6,051 bases of DNA from JAYRWN01 sp041917975. GTDB lineage: Bacteria > Bacteroidota > Bacteroidia > Chitinophagales > Saprospiraceae. How positions within the stretch are numbered: the first letter of the stretch is position 1; the number at the start of each line of letters is the position of its first letter. Of the stretch, positions 1 to 5,799 are shown piece after piece. Where the stretch lies: the NCBI GenBank assembly GCA_041917975.1, contig JAYRWN010000002.1:1-6051 (forward strand). Direction: 5' to 3'. The notes under the pieces were generated by a model that was not told where the DNA came from, made no database searches, and saw only the letters and a program-made list of their open reading frames with translations. Position numbers and translations under genes: made by a program.

Positions 1-1482
1 AAAGCCGGTCAGGTTAATTACGCGGATTATGATTTAAAAAATATTCAACTGGAAGGAGAATATCGTGGAGATTCATTACTGCTAAAACAATTCAGTGGAG
101 TGGTGAACCAAAGCGGCCTAAACGCAAATGGATTATTGGCAGGAGTTTATGCCTGGAGTGATGGTAAAGGAAAATTGACTGGAGATCTAAAATTAACTTC
201 TCCGGAATTTAAGGTTGATCCCTGGATGTCGGCAGAAGAACCCAGTTCAACCCCCGCCCCCAGTGTTGCTGAAAAAATTTTACCGGAAAATACCCAAGTG
301 TCCATCAACACGAATTTAGGTAAAGTAACCTACGATACTTATACGTTGACCAATCTGAAAGGAACGATTCAACTCGTGAATCAGGTACTGGAAATGCATG
401 AAATAGACGGTCAAGGCTTTGGTGGCGCATTCACTCTTGATGGGGTGTTTGATGACAGCGGCTTGCAGCCAGCCTTCAATTTTAAATATGATTTGAAAAA
501 ACTGGCTATGGCCAAATTATTCCAGTCCTCCTCCATGTTCCGGAAATTAGTACCTATCGCGGAATTTTTAGATGGCACCCTTTCTTCTTCGGTGGTCATG
601 AGTGGCCAACTGGATAAGGATATGAATCCCGTGTGGGATGAATTCGATGCTGCCGGGTTATTGGAAACCTTTAATGGAATTATTTCCAAATTTGGCCCTT
701 TGGAAAAAGCGGCCAAAGAATTTAAATTTCCTACTCTTAATATTCTTAAATGGGAAAAATCCAAAAATTGGTTTACAGTAGAGAAAGGTACACTTATCGT
801 AAATCCTTTTCCTATTCACTACCAAGGATTAGAAATGATTATTTCCGGTAAACATCAAATCGATCAAGACATTGCCTACAACGTCATGTTTAAATTTCCC
901 CGCGAAGTTTTACAAAAAAACAACCTGACTGCACAATTCAATTCTGGAATCTCCTGGTTAGCAAATCAAGTGAAACAAAAAGGTTTAAATGTTGGCACTC
1001 TGGACACCATCTTCATACAGATGGCTTTAAATGGAAACATTAAAGACCCGGCTGTAAAATTTACCTGGGCCGGTGACCTCTCCGGAAAACCAATGGAGCA
1101 ACAAGTTACCGATCAACTTAAATCGGCAGTGGAAGAAAAAAAGGATTCGTTAGTTAAAGATATCCAGAAGGAAACACAAAAAATCAAGGACAGTGCCATA
1201 ACCATTCTGGAACAAAAAACCAATGAAGCTGTCGATGTCGTTTCAGAAAAAGCCAAGGAGGTGGTTGATTCGGCCGGCAAAGTTATCGGATCAAAAGCCA
1301 AAGAAGTTATTGATTCTACTTTGGCTGATAAATTAGGTAAAGCTGTTGATTCTACAGCACGCTCTAAAATAGATACTTTGCTGGGAAAAAAAGGCAAAGA
1401 AGAAGTAGACAAAATAAAAGATCAAATAAAAAATTGGGATCCTTTTAAAAAGAAAAAGAAACCGGAAGGTAATGGGCAATAG
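1..1482 (+). CDS. AsmA-like envelope protein, C-terminal part (5' end outside window)
   Basis: The frame is open from base 1 to the TAG at 1480-1482, giving 493 residues with no upstream stop, so the gene begins outside the window and the GTG at 100 is internal. The visible part is rich in short beta-strand segments with alternating polar and hydrophobic residues and G-rich turns, and resembles the C-terminal half of Bacteroidota AsmA-family proteins. The family consists of membrane-anchored periplasmic beta-groove proteins linked in proteobacteria to outer-membrane assembly and phospholipid transport; a role here is inferred. The N-terminal membrane anchor would lie upstream. From about window residue 367 (nt 1100) the character changes to a 125-residue Lys/Glu/Asp/Ser-rich helical tail with repeated K-E-V-V/I-D-S units, ending in NWDPFKKKKK (residues 478-487). 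Family assignment is by overall resemblance, since no catalytic motif exists. Confidence 0.75.
   Translation, partial: KAGQVNYADYDLKNIQLEGEYRGDSLLLKQFSGVVNQSGLNANGLLAGVYAWSDGKGKLTGDLKLTSPEFKVDPWMSAEEPSSTPAPSVAEKILPENTQVSINTNLGKVTYDTYTLTNLKGTIQLVNQVLEMHEIDGQGFGGAFTLDGVFDDSGLQPAFNFKYDLKKLAMAKLFQSSSMFRKLVPIAEFLDGTLSSSVVMSGQLDKDMNPVWDEFDAAGLLETFNGIISKFGPLEKAAKEFKFPTLNILKWEKSKNWFTVEKGTLIVNPFPIHYQGLEMIISGKHQIDQDIAYNVMFKFPREVLQKNNLTAQFNSGISWLANQVKQKGLNVGTLDTIFIQMALNGNIKDPAVKFTWAGDLSGKPMEQQVTDQLKSAVEEKKDSLVKDIQKETQKIKDSAITILEQKTNEAVDVVSEKAKEVVDSAGKVIGSKAKEVIDSTLADKLGKAVDSTARSKIDTLLGKKGKEEVDKIKDQIKNWDPFKKKKKPEGNGQ
1100..1479 (+). other. Charged amphipathic helical tail of the AsmA-like protein
   Basis: About 125 codons encode a low-complexity, Lys/Glu/Asp/Ser/Val-rich segment with almost no aromatic residues. 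Variants of AK-E-V-V/I-D-S recur (KEVVDS near nt 1256-1273, KEVIDS near 1300-1317, KAVDS near 1339-1353), separated by spacers such as GKVIGSK and LADKLG. The pattern predicts long amphipathic helices, similar in composition to LEA-like or apolipoprotein-like segments. It follows the beta-rich body of the protein directly and ends in a run of five lysines. Binding to lipid or an acidic surface is inference. Confidence 0.6.
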
Positions 1483-1533
1483 AAAGAATAACTACTTTTT
1501 CACACCCCCAACTCAATCATTTTCCAGGCCATC

Positions 1534-1544
1534 TTTAGACTAAA
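1534..1544. repeat. Palindrome TTTAGACTAAA before the small lipoprotein gene (copy 1)
   Basis: Identical 11-bp sequence to 2434-2444, with 5-bp arms around A, ending 1 bp before the first of three ATG codons (1546) and 7 bp before the third (1552). If the third ATG is the real start, its spacing is close to that of the second copy. Confidence 0.4.
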
Positions 1545-1545
1545 T

Positions 1546-1920
1546 ATGATGATGAAATTTTGGCTTTTAAAACTTGTTTTCATCACTATGTTCTTTGCCC
1601 CCGGTTGTGCTAAAATAAGTGAAAGTGCTGAGGTTATGATCAGGGTAAAAAACCTTAGTGACTTTGACTTTGATGAAGTTATTCTTTATAGTGATACGTT
1701 AGGCTTTTTACCTGCCCAATCTGTCAGCCCATATTTCTCTAAACCACAGGCCTTTCGTTACGCCAGTGTATATGTGTCCGTGGATACGTTCAGATTTGGA
1801 TTGACAGCAATAGATTATGTTGGGGAAAAACCTTTAGAACCCGGTAACTATACTTTCAACCTTAATATTTCCGCGTTAAGCGCTTCTGGTGTTTTGACCC
1901 AAACCCTGGTTAAAGATTAA
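1546..1920 (+). CDS. Small predicted lipoprotein, unknown function
   Basis: A 124-residue protein. Residues 1-20 form a signal peptide (MMMK, then a hydrophobic stretch) ending in the lipobox-like APGC, with Cys21 as the expected lipidated residue; Pro at -2 is unusual. The mature part (about 104 residues) looks all-beta: a V-K-N-L-S-D-F-D-F strand near 34-42, F-R-Y-A-S-V-Y-V near 70-77, and a conserved-looking AIDYVGEKPLEPGNYTFNL at 88-106. I associate the IDYVGE-L-G-Y-T-F pattern with small Bacteroidota lipoproteins of unknown function, from memory rather than a search. Three ATGs in a row (1546, 1549, 1552) leave the exact start open. No Shine-Dalgarno is seen; the palindrome TTTAGACTAAA ends 1 bp before the first ATG. 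The gene lies 63 bp after the AsmA-like gene and converges with the next gene. Confidence 0.8.
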   Translation: MMMKFWLLKLVFITMFFAPGCAKISESAEVMIRVKNLSDFDFDEVILYSDTLGFLPAQSVSPYFSKPQAFRYASVYVSVDTFRFGLTAIDYVGEKPLEPGNYTFNLNISALSASGVLTQTLVKD

Positions 1921-1958
1921 ATAATTAATTTTAGAGAACATTAGAATTTCCAGGCCAC

Positions 1959-1980
1959 AAAGTCACTATTATCTGACTTT
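1959..1980. terminator. Inverted repeat at a convergent gene junction, possible weak bidirectional terminator
   Basis: AAAGTCA (1959-1965) and TGACTTT (1974-1980) are perfect 7-bp inverted arms around an 8-nt loop. The repeat overlaps the last codons and stop of the minus-strand lipoprotein and lies 38 bp after the stop of the plus-strand one. The stem is AT-rich, and the T-run on each side is only three long within the stem, so intrinsic termination would be weak. Position between two gene tails is the main argument. Confidence 0.3.
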
Positions 1981-2292
1981 AATATTTTCGATAATAATGT
2001 AGCCCCATTGTTTAGAACAACTATCCGTTGGTTGATAAAATCTCACATTAACCGGAAGGGGAAATTTGGAATTTTCCAAGTCTATATTGGAGCCTTTCGG
2101 CAGGTTTTCAAACAAATAGGCGGTATCCTGGACGGACAACCAATAGCCATTGCAACAGCCACAGCGCACTCCAAAACAGGCACATTTACGGGCATCTATA
2201 CCCGTGATTTGTGCGTCAAACCATTGGTATTCTTTTTGGCAAGCTGACCAAATTAATAGGGACAATAGCCCTGCGGATATTTTTTTCATCAT
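1969..2292 (-). CDS. Cys-rich small lipoprotein, unknown function
   Basis: A 107-residue protein starting at ATG 2292. The second ATG directly after it is an alternative start. Residues 1-17 form a signal peptide (MMKK, then a hydrophobic core) ending at SAC, with Cys18 the likely lipidated residue; Trp at -3 is not canonical. The mature start CQKEY resembles the Bacteroidota lipoprotein export signal (Q-K-D/E type, known from Capnocytophaga), which sends lipoproteins to the cell surface. The mature part has a tight cysteine cluster at C37, C39, C44, C46 and C47, with C92 further on. The segment from F77 (FPLPVNVRF) and the ending IIIENIKV look like beta strands. The cysteines could form disulfides or bind metal; I cannot tell which. 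I recall similar small proteins with a CAC-CCGGY-type cluster in the phylum, without a known function. It is divergent from the CoxG-like gene. Confidence 0.8.
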   Translation of the reverse strand: MMKKISAGLLSLLIWSACQKEYQWFDAQITGIDARKCACFGVRCGCCNGYWLSVQDTAYLFENLPKGSNIDLENSKFPLPVNVRFYQPTDSCSKQWGYIIIENIKVR

Positions 2293-2308
2293 ACTCTTAA
2301 AGACGATT

Positions 2309-2341
2309 CAAAAAGGATAACCGTTTGGACAACAACCAAAA
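2309..2341 (-). promoter_or_regulatory. Candidate Bacteroidota-type promoter of the Cys-rich lipoprotein gene
   Basis: On the minus strand TTTTG (2341-2337) is followed after 17 bp by TATCCTTTTTG (2319-2309), and the start codon at 2292 is 16 bp further. The known Bacteroidota primary-sigma consensus is TTTG at -33 and TAnnTTTG at -7. The -33 fits well. The -7 fits only with extra bases between TA and TTTG, so this is tentative. Confidence 0.3.
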
Positions 2342-2433
2342 TAATGCAAAGTTGATCTGTTGTTAACTGCCATTCGTCTAAGAATCATTTGTGCTGGCCA
2401 TCGTTGAATAACAAATTAAATAAATTTAACTAT

Positions 2434-2444
2434 TTTAGACTAAA
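2434..2444. repeat. Palindrome TTTAGACTAAA before the CoxG-like gene (copy 2)
   Basis: TTTAG and CTAAA are perfect 5-bp arms around a central A. The copy ends 5 bp before the TTG start at 2450 and contains the in-frame TAA that limits the start. An identical copy lies at 1534-1544 before another gene. Its left side (TATTTTAG, 2431-2438) also resembles the Bacteroidota -7 element TAnnTTTG with one mismatch, so it could be promoter, operator or chance. Confidence 0.4.
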
Positions 2445-2449
2445 AAAAA

Positions 2450-2965
2450 TTGTACGAGCTAAATAAGTCCCTGGAATTATTGCATCCTATCTCCACGGTG
2501 TGGGAATTAATTCATGACCCGCTGCAGTTAGCCACCTGTGTGCCCGGGATGACAGAAATCACCGCTCTTCCCCAGGAAAAATACCGGATGCAGATGCACA
2601 TCAAAACGGGATTATTGGACACCAAAGCCGTTGGTATTGCCCAGATTGTGTCCGCCGATCCGGCAAATTTTGAAATCATAATTATAGGTGAAGGAGAACA
2701 GATTATGAAAGGTGTGAAAGTCCGCATACATCAAAAGATCTTTCCGCTATCGGCAGGTTGCACACTAAAAATCAATATCAAAATAAATGGAATTCCCTCC
2801 AGCAATGAACAATTGATCATGTCAGTTTCAGCTTATTATTTTGATTTGTTTTTGCGCAATGTGCAGAACAAATTGGATGGCAAGGCAGTAGATACCAGCT
2901 TACACGCCGGCGCTTTGATCAGCAGCGTTATCAAAAATAAACTCAAGGGATGGTTTAAACAATAG
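2450..2965 (+). CDS. CoxG-like SRPBCC-fold protein
   Basis: A 171-residue protein with the hallmarks of the CoxG (CO dehydrogenase subunit G) branch of the START/SRPBCC fold. It opens with a strand leading into HPISTVWELIHDP (12-24), then LATCVPGM (27-34), a central G-x-L/I-rich beta region, and a long C-terminal helix near 122-142. SRPBCC folds form a cavity for hydrophobic ligands. CoxG is linked to membrane attachment of CO dehydrogenase, but no such subunits are next to this gene, so the ligand and role are unknown. The C-terminus is short, with a basic end (KNKLKGWFKQ). The start is TTG: an in-frame TAA at 2441-2443 leaves only two codons before it, and the next in-frame ATG (residue 34) would remove the VW-DP-PG motifs. 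It converges with the ZIP gene and appears monocistronic. Confidence 0.8.
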   Translation: MYELNKSLELLHPISTVWELIHDPLQLATCVPGMTEITALPQEKYRMQMHIKTGLLDTKAVGIAQIVSADPANFEIIIIGEGEQIMKGVKVRIHQKIFPLSAGCTLKINIKINGIPSSNEQLIMSVSAYYFDLFLRNVQNKLDGKAVDTSLHAGALISSVIKNKLKGWFKQ

Positions 2966-3086
2966 TTCCTAAAAACTTATCAATAGGTATATAGACTCTG
3001 CCCATCAAGGGACCTCATTCATGAACGGAGTAAACAATTACTAAGAAAATTATCTAAAAAGAGAAATTTAACCCAATCTCACCATG

Positions 3087-4421
3087 TTAAACAAGGGTAA
3101 AAAAGAAGGCGGCCAAAAATCCGGCAATAGTGAGTAAACCCACTTCCGGCCCACCGTCTTCGTAGGCTTCCGGCATCATGACCGAAGCCACCATGGCTAA
3201 AATTCCGCCTCCAGCTACAGCTTCGACGAAAGTAATCAAGGCAGGAGGGGCATCCAATAAAAACGCATTACCTAAAACAGCAGCTATAGTTCCGGACAGG
3301 ATGAGAGCACCCCATAAACTATAAATGCGGATCTTCGAAAATCCAGCCTGGATCATAGCACTGGAACTCGCCATGGCTTCGGGTAAATTAGACAAAAACA
3401 CCGCTGCTAAAAAGGTAAAATCATAGGTAGCGAAACTTAAAAAACCTGCCCCGATAACAATAGATTCGGGGATGGTGTCCATCATCGCACCGATAAATAA
3501 AGCCAATGGAGAACCCGTTTTAGCTTGTGTTTGCAAGGCTGCGGATTCTTCAGCATAAGTCAGGCGTTGGATATTGGATAATGCCACATTTTGCCAATGT
3601 ATTTTGTCTACCTGGCTACCGATTTCTTGTACGTTGGATAAAATCCGCTGCGAACTCAATTTCTCCACGGCCCGTTTCAAATTAGGTGAAACCGTAATTA
3701 AGGCCTCAAAATGTTCTTTATTGATTTTTAACAATTTCGCCGCAGTCACGCAGCGGGCGGAAGCGTAGCGCGGCTCGCCGGACAATAAAGCCATCTCCCC
3801 AAAAGAATCACCAGGGGACAGCGAGGCAATCACATGATCCTCAATATCACCCGGTTGAATGATGTCCACTTGTCCTTCGCTGATGAGATATAACCCATCA
3901 GCTGCATCACCCAAATTAAACACTACTTCCCCGGGGGTGAAATCCATTGGGGTAACAAAATCCAGAATGGCTTGGATTTCTTCCGGCGGCAAAGAACGCA
4001 ATAAAGCTACATTGGACAGTTTTTCAAGCAATCCTTTTGACTCCTGACGCTTCTTATTTAACAGATAAAACTTAGCTAATGCGGGATGCCGAATAGCGGC
4101 CCCTCGTTTTTCCAGGGCTTTGTTGCCTAAATAATAACCCAGCCCTCCAAAAATAAAGCCTCCGGAGACAATAAGCCAAGCCAGCCAGCCAGAATATTGT
4201 TCTTTTTCAATCAGATGACTGGCACCATATAAGGCTAATTGAATAGCCAAAGCCTGAATGAGTGCGCCGGTACCAAATGCCATGATATTGGCAATTAGCC
4301 GGTGGGATGGACGCATATAAGTTCCCAGTCCAACACCTACTACCATGGACAACATAGAAACAATGGCTAAGCACGCTGCAGAAAATATTCTTAATGCTTC
4401 ATCGTTTAGCCATGAATCCAT
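3087..4421 (-). CDS. ZIP-type metal transporter with inserted cyclic-nucleotide-binding domain
   Basis: A 444-residue inner-membrane protein. Three hydrophobic helices (about 12-34, 42-64, 79-99) are followed by a soluble insert, then five more helices (about 304-328, 332-356, 365-385, 393-416, 427-444), which is the eight-helix ZIP layout. The insert (about 135-255) is a cNMP-binding (CAP_ED) domain with L-x-L-I-SEGQV and a phosphate-binding cassette FGEMALLSGEPRYAS (207-221), including the Glu (E209) and Arg (R218) used to bind cNMP. It sits in the TM3-TM4 loop, which is cytoplasmic and variable in ZIPs. Transport motifs are altered: TM4 reads DTIPES (D315, E319) where the family often has HNxPEG, and TM5 reads SNLPEA (N345, E348). 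TM7 ends in MMPEAYEDGG (415-424), as in ZIPs. ZIPs move Zn, Fe or Mn into the cytoplasm; the substrate here is unknown. Gating by cNMP is inference. Confidence 0.82.
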   Translation of the reverse strand: MDSWLNDEALRIFSAACLAIVSMLSMVVGVGLGTYMRPSHRLIANIMAFGTGALIQALAIQLALYGASHLIEKEQYSGWLAWLIVSGGFIFGGLGYYLGNKALEKRGAAIRHPALAKFYLLNKKRQESKGLLEKLSNVALLRSLPPEEIQAILDFVTPMDFTPGEVVFNLGDAADGLYLISEGQVDIIQPGDIEDHVIASLSPGDSFGEMALLSGEPRYASARCVTAAKLLKINKEHFEALITVSPNLKRAVEKLSSQRILSNVQEIGSQVDKIHWQNVALSNIQRLTYAEESAALQTQAKTGSPLALFIGAMMDTIPESIVIGAGFLSFATYDFTFLAAVFLSNLPEAMASSSAMIQAGFSKIRIYSLWGALILSGTIAAVLGNAFLLDAPPALITFVEAVAGGGILAMVASVMMPEAYEDGGPEVGLLTIAGFLAAFFFTLV

Positions 4422-4529
4422 AGGTTGGGAATCTTACTTGCTATTTTTGGAGAACAACAATACGAATTTTTAGGTAAAAAAATTAAAGGGTATAAGCGGT
4501 TAACTCTATTTTAGCATGAAATAGCTAGG
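4422..4529. promoter_or_regulatory. Divergent intergenic region (ZIP-cNMP gene / cdd1-pfkB cluster)
   Basis: These 108 bp separate two divergent starts, so both promoters should lie here. Toward the plus-strand genes, CTATTT (4506-4511) and AAATAG (4519-4524) form a 6-bp inverted repeat around 7 nt, ending 5 bp before ATG 4530. TATTTTAG (4507-4514) is a one-mismatch match to the Bacteroidota -7 box, but no good TTG lies at -33. On the minus strand a TTGTTG is followed after about 18 bp by a poor -7 match (TAAGATTC). These are suggestions only. Confidence 0.4.
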
Positions 4530-4826
4530 ATGAATAGTGACCAAAGTAATAAAATGAAGGTGCTGGAAGCATTACAGATTATTCCCGGTATCGGCAAAGC
4601 CGCTGCCCTGGATCTCTGGAACATAGGTATCAGAAAAGTTTCTGACCTGAAAAATCGTAATCCAAAAGAGTTATATAACCATCTGAATTACGTCACCGGC
4701 CGGACGCACGACATCTGCATGTTATATACGTTTCGCTGTGCCGTTTATTACGCTTCCGAAAGAGTACATCAACCTGAAAAACTCAAGTGGTGGAATTGGA
4801 AGCGAACTCCTTATAACGAATCATAA
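4530..4826 (+). CDS. Cdd1-family helix-hairpin-helix protein
   Basis: A 98-residue protein matching the Cdd1 family ('pathogenicity locus' protein, named from Clostridioides difficile but widespread in ordinary bacteria). It has a helix-hairpin-helix LQIIPGIGKAAALDLWNIGI (15-34) with the PGIGK hairpin, then VSDLKNRNPKELY (37-49), a D-I-C-x-L-Y-T-F-R-C-A-V-Y-Y-A segment (61-75) and the family ending KLKWWNWK (84-91). HhH hairpins usually contact the DNA backbone without sequence specificity; the biological role of Cdd1 is not established, and the name does not imply virulence. A second in-frame ATG at 4554 (Met9) has an A-rich stretch before it and could be the true start. At 4530 an AGG touches the start codon and is too close to act as a normal ribosome site. 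The pfkB-type gene follows after 7 bp, suggesting co-transcription. Confidence 0.85.
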   Translation: MNSDQSNKMKVLEALQIIPGIGKAAALDLWNIGIRKVSDLKNRNPKELYNHLNYVTGRTHDICMLYTFRCAVYYASERVHQPEKLKWWNWKRTPYNES

Positions 4827-4833
4827 CCTAACC

Positions 4834-5787
4834 ATGATAAAAATATTATGCCTTGGCGAGGCGCTCATCGATATGATCTGTACGGATAAAGGCAGTCCTT
4901 TGCACGATGGGGTAAACTTTGTGAAAAAATCCGGGGGAGCCCCAACCAACGTGGCAGCAGCCATTGCCGCCTTAGGCGGCTTAGTAAGTTTATCCGCCAA
5001 AGTTGGTCGAGATCCTTTCGGCAAACATTTAATAGATATCCTGCAAACCTTTGGCGTGGACTCACGCTATATTCTGGAAGACAAGGATCATTTTACCACC
5101 TTTGCGTTTGTATCTCTAATGGCTAATGGCGAACGGGATTTTTATTTTAACCGCGGTGCAGATGGCTATTTAAACAAGGCTGAAGTAGATGAGTTGCCCG
5201 TGAATGAATATGGTGTAGTACATTTTGGTTCGGCTACTGCTTTTTTGGCCGGAGATTTAAATGAAGCCTATCACCATTTGTTGGAGTTGTCGTTACACCG
5301 CAATCGTTTTATCAGTTTTGATCCTAATTATCGCCAATTATTGTTTGGAGATAAACCCGGTAGGTTTAAACAGCAGTCCTGGGAATTTATTGCTGCTTGT
5401 AACTTTCTCAAAGTGAGTGATGAAGAAGCAACGTTGCTGACGGGGCACGCCGACATGACTGAAGCCATTCAGGCTTTTCGTCAAAGGACTTCCGCGGTGG
5501 TCGCGATTACGATGGGGAAAGAAGGTACACTTTTAGGCCATCCGGAGGGTATATTTGTGGTCCCCAGTATTGCCATAACCCCGGTGGATACTACCGGAGC
5601 AGGGGATGCTTTTGTAGGTGCCGTATTATATCAGGTAAGTCAATTATTGGAGACAAAATCTCTACTAACTTTGGCTGAATGGCAAAACATCATCTATCAG
5701 GCCAATAAAGCCGGCGCGAGAACCTGCGAATATTTAGGGGCAATGGAAGCATTTAAACATCTGCATGCCGGGATTTTTAGTAACTAG
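4834..5787 (+). CDS. PfkB-family carbohydrate kinase, probably fructokinase
   Basis: A 317-residue protein, normal length for ribokinase/PfkB kinases, which transfer the ATP gamma-phosphate to a sugar hydroxyl in the cytoplasm. It opens with ILCLGEALIDMI (4-15), followed by PfkB signature 1, GGAPTNVAAAIAALGG (34-49), KVGRDPFGK (56-64), FDPNYRQLLF (162-171) and KVSDEEATLLTG (193-204). Signature 2 is DTTGAGDAFVGA (252-263), with the anion-hole GAG and catalytic base D258. DPNYR, GEALID and the length favour fructokinase (fructose to fructose-6-phosphate, EC 2.7.1.4), but 2-keto-3-deoxygluconate kinase or another sugar specificity cannot be excluded. The ATG at 4834 is chosen because the family begins here; the frame is open further upstream, but that would overlap the Cdd1 gene and add unrelated residues. 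No transporter or sucrose hydrolase lies nearby to name the sugar source. Confidence 0.9.
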   Translation: MIKILCLGEALIDMICTDKGSPLHDGVNFVKKSGGAPTNVAAAIAALGGLVSLSAKVGRDPFGKHLIDILQTFGVDSRYILEDKDHFTTFAFVSLMANGERDFYFNRGADGYLNKAEVDELPVNEYGVVHFGSATAFLAGDLNEAYHHLLELSLHRNRFISFDPNYRQLLFGDKPGRFKQQSWEFIAACNFLKVSDEEATLLTGHADMTEAIQAFRQRTSAVVAITMGKEGTLLGHPEGIFVVPSIAITPVDTTGAGDAFVGAVLYQVSQLLETKSLLTLAEWQNIIYQANKAGARTCEYLGAMEAFKHLHAGIFSN

Positions 5788-5799
5788 TCTTGATCAGTT

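Larger units (their letters stand above)
2293..2449. promoter_or_regulatory. Divergent intergenic region (Cys-rich lipoprotein / CoxG-like gene)
   Basis: At 157 bp this is the longest gene-free stretch and must hold promoters for both divergent genes. It contains the minus-strand promoter candidate (2309-2341) and the TTTAGACTAAA palindrome (2434-2444). An imperfect long-range inverted pair is also present: CTTAAAGACGA (2296-2306) and TCGTCTAAG (2375-2383), differing by a 2-base insertion. I see no riboswitch or small-RNA signature. Confidence 0.4.

Noticed and set aside
100..102. GTG as start of the AsmA-like gene
   Set aside because: The same frame is open back to base 1 with similar beta-rich coding content, so the gene starts outside the window.
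1113..1412. Minus-strand open frame opposite the AsmA-like tail
   Set aside because: Ser/Thr/Leu-rich low-complexity mirror of the Lys/Glu-rich coding strand, with no domain.
2008..2247. Plus-strand open frame opposite the Cys-rich lipoprotein
   Set aside because: The minus strand has a signal peptide, lipobox and patterned cysteines; the plus-strand product has none.
2966..3086. Terminator hairpin between the convergent CoxG-like and ZIP genes
   Set aside because: Only short stems (such as CCC-atcaa-GGG) without a following T-run are visible; not enough to call.
3574..4047. Plus-strand open frames opposite the cNMP domain
   Set aside because: Both are antisense shadows of a well-supported domain and show no recognisable motif.
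4530..4826. Pathogenicity island suggested by the 'pathogenicity locus' family name
   Set aside because: The name is historical; the family is widespread, and no toxin, mobility or secretion gene is nearby.
4738..4833. Upstream extension of the PfkB-type kinase
   Set aside because: It would lie within the Cdd1 gene, and the added residues do not match the family; ATG 4834 leads straight into the usual first strand.
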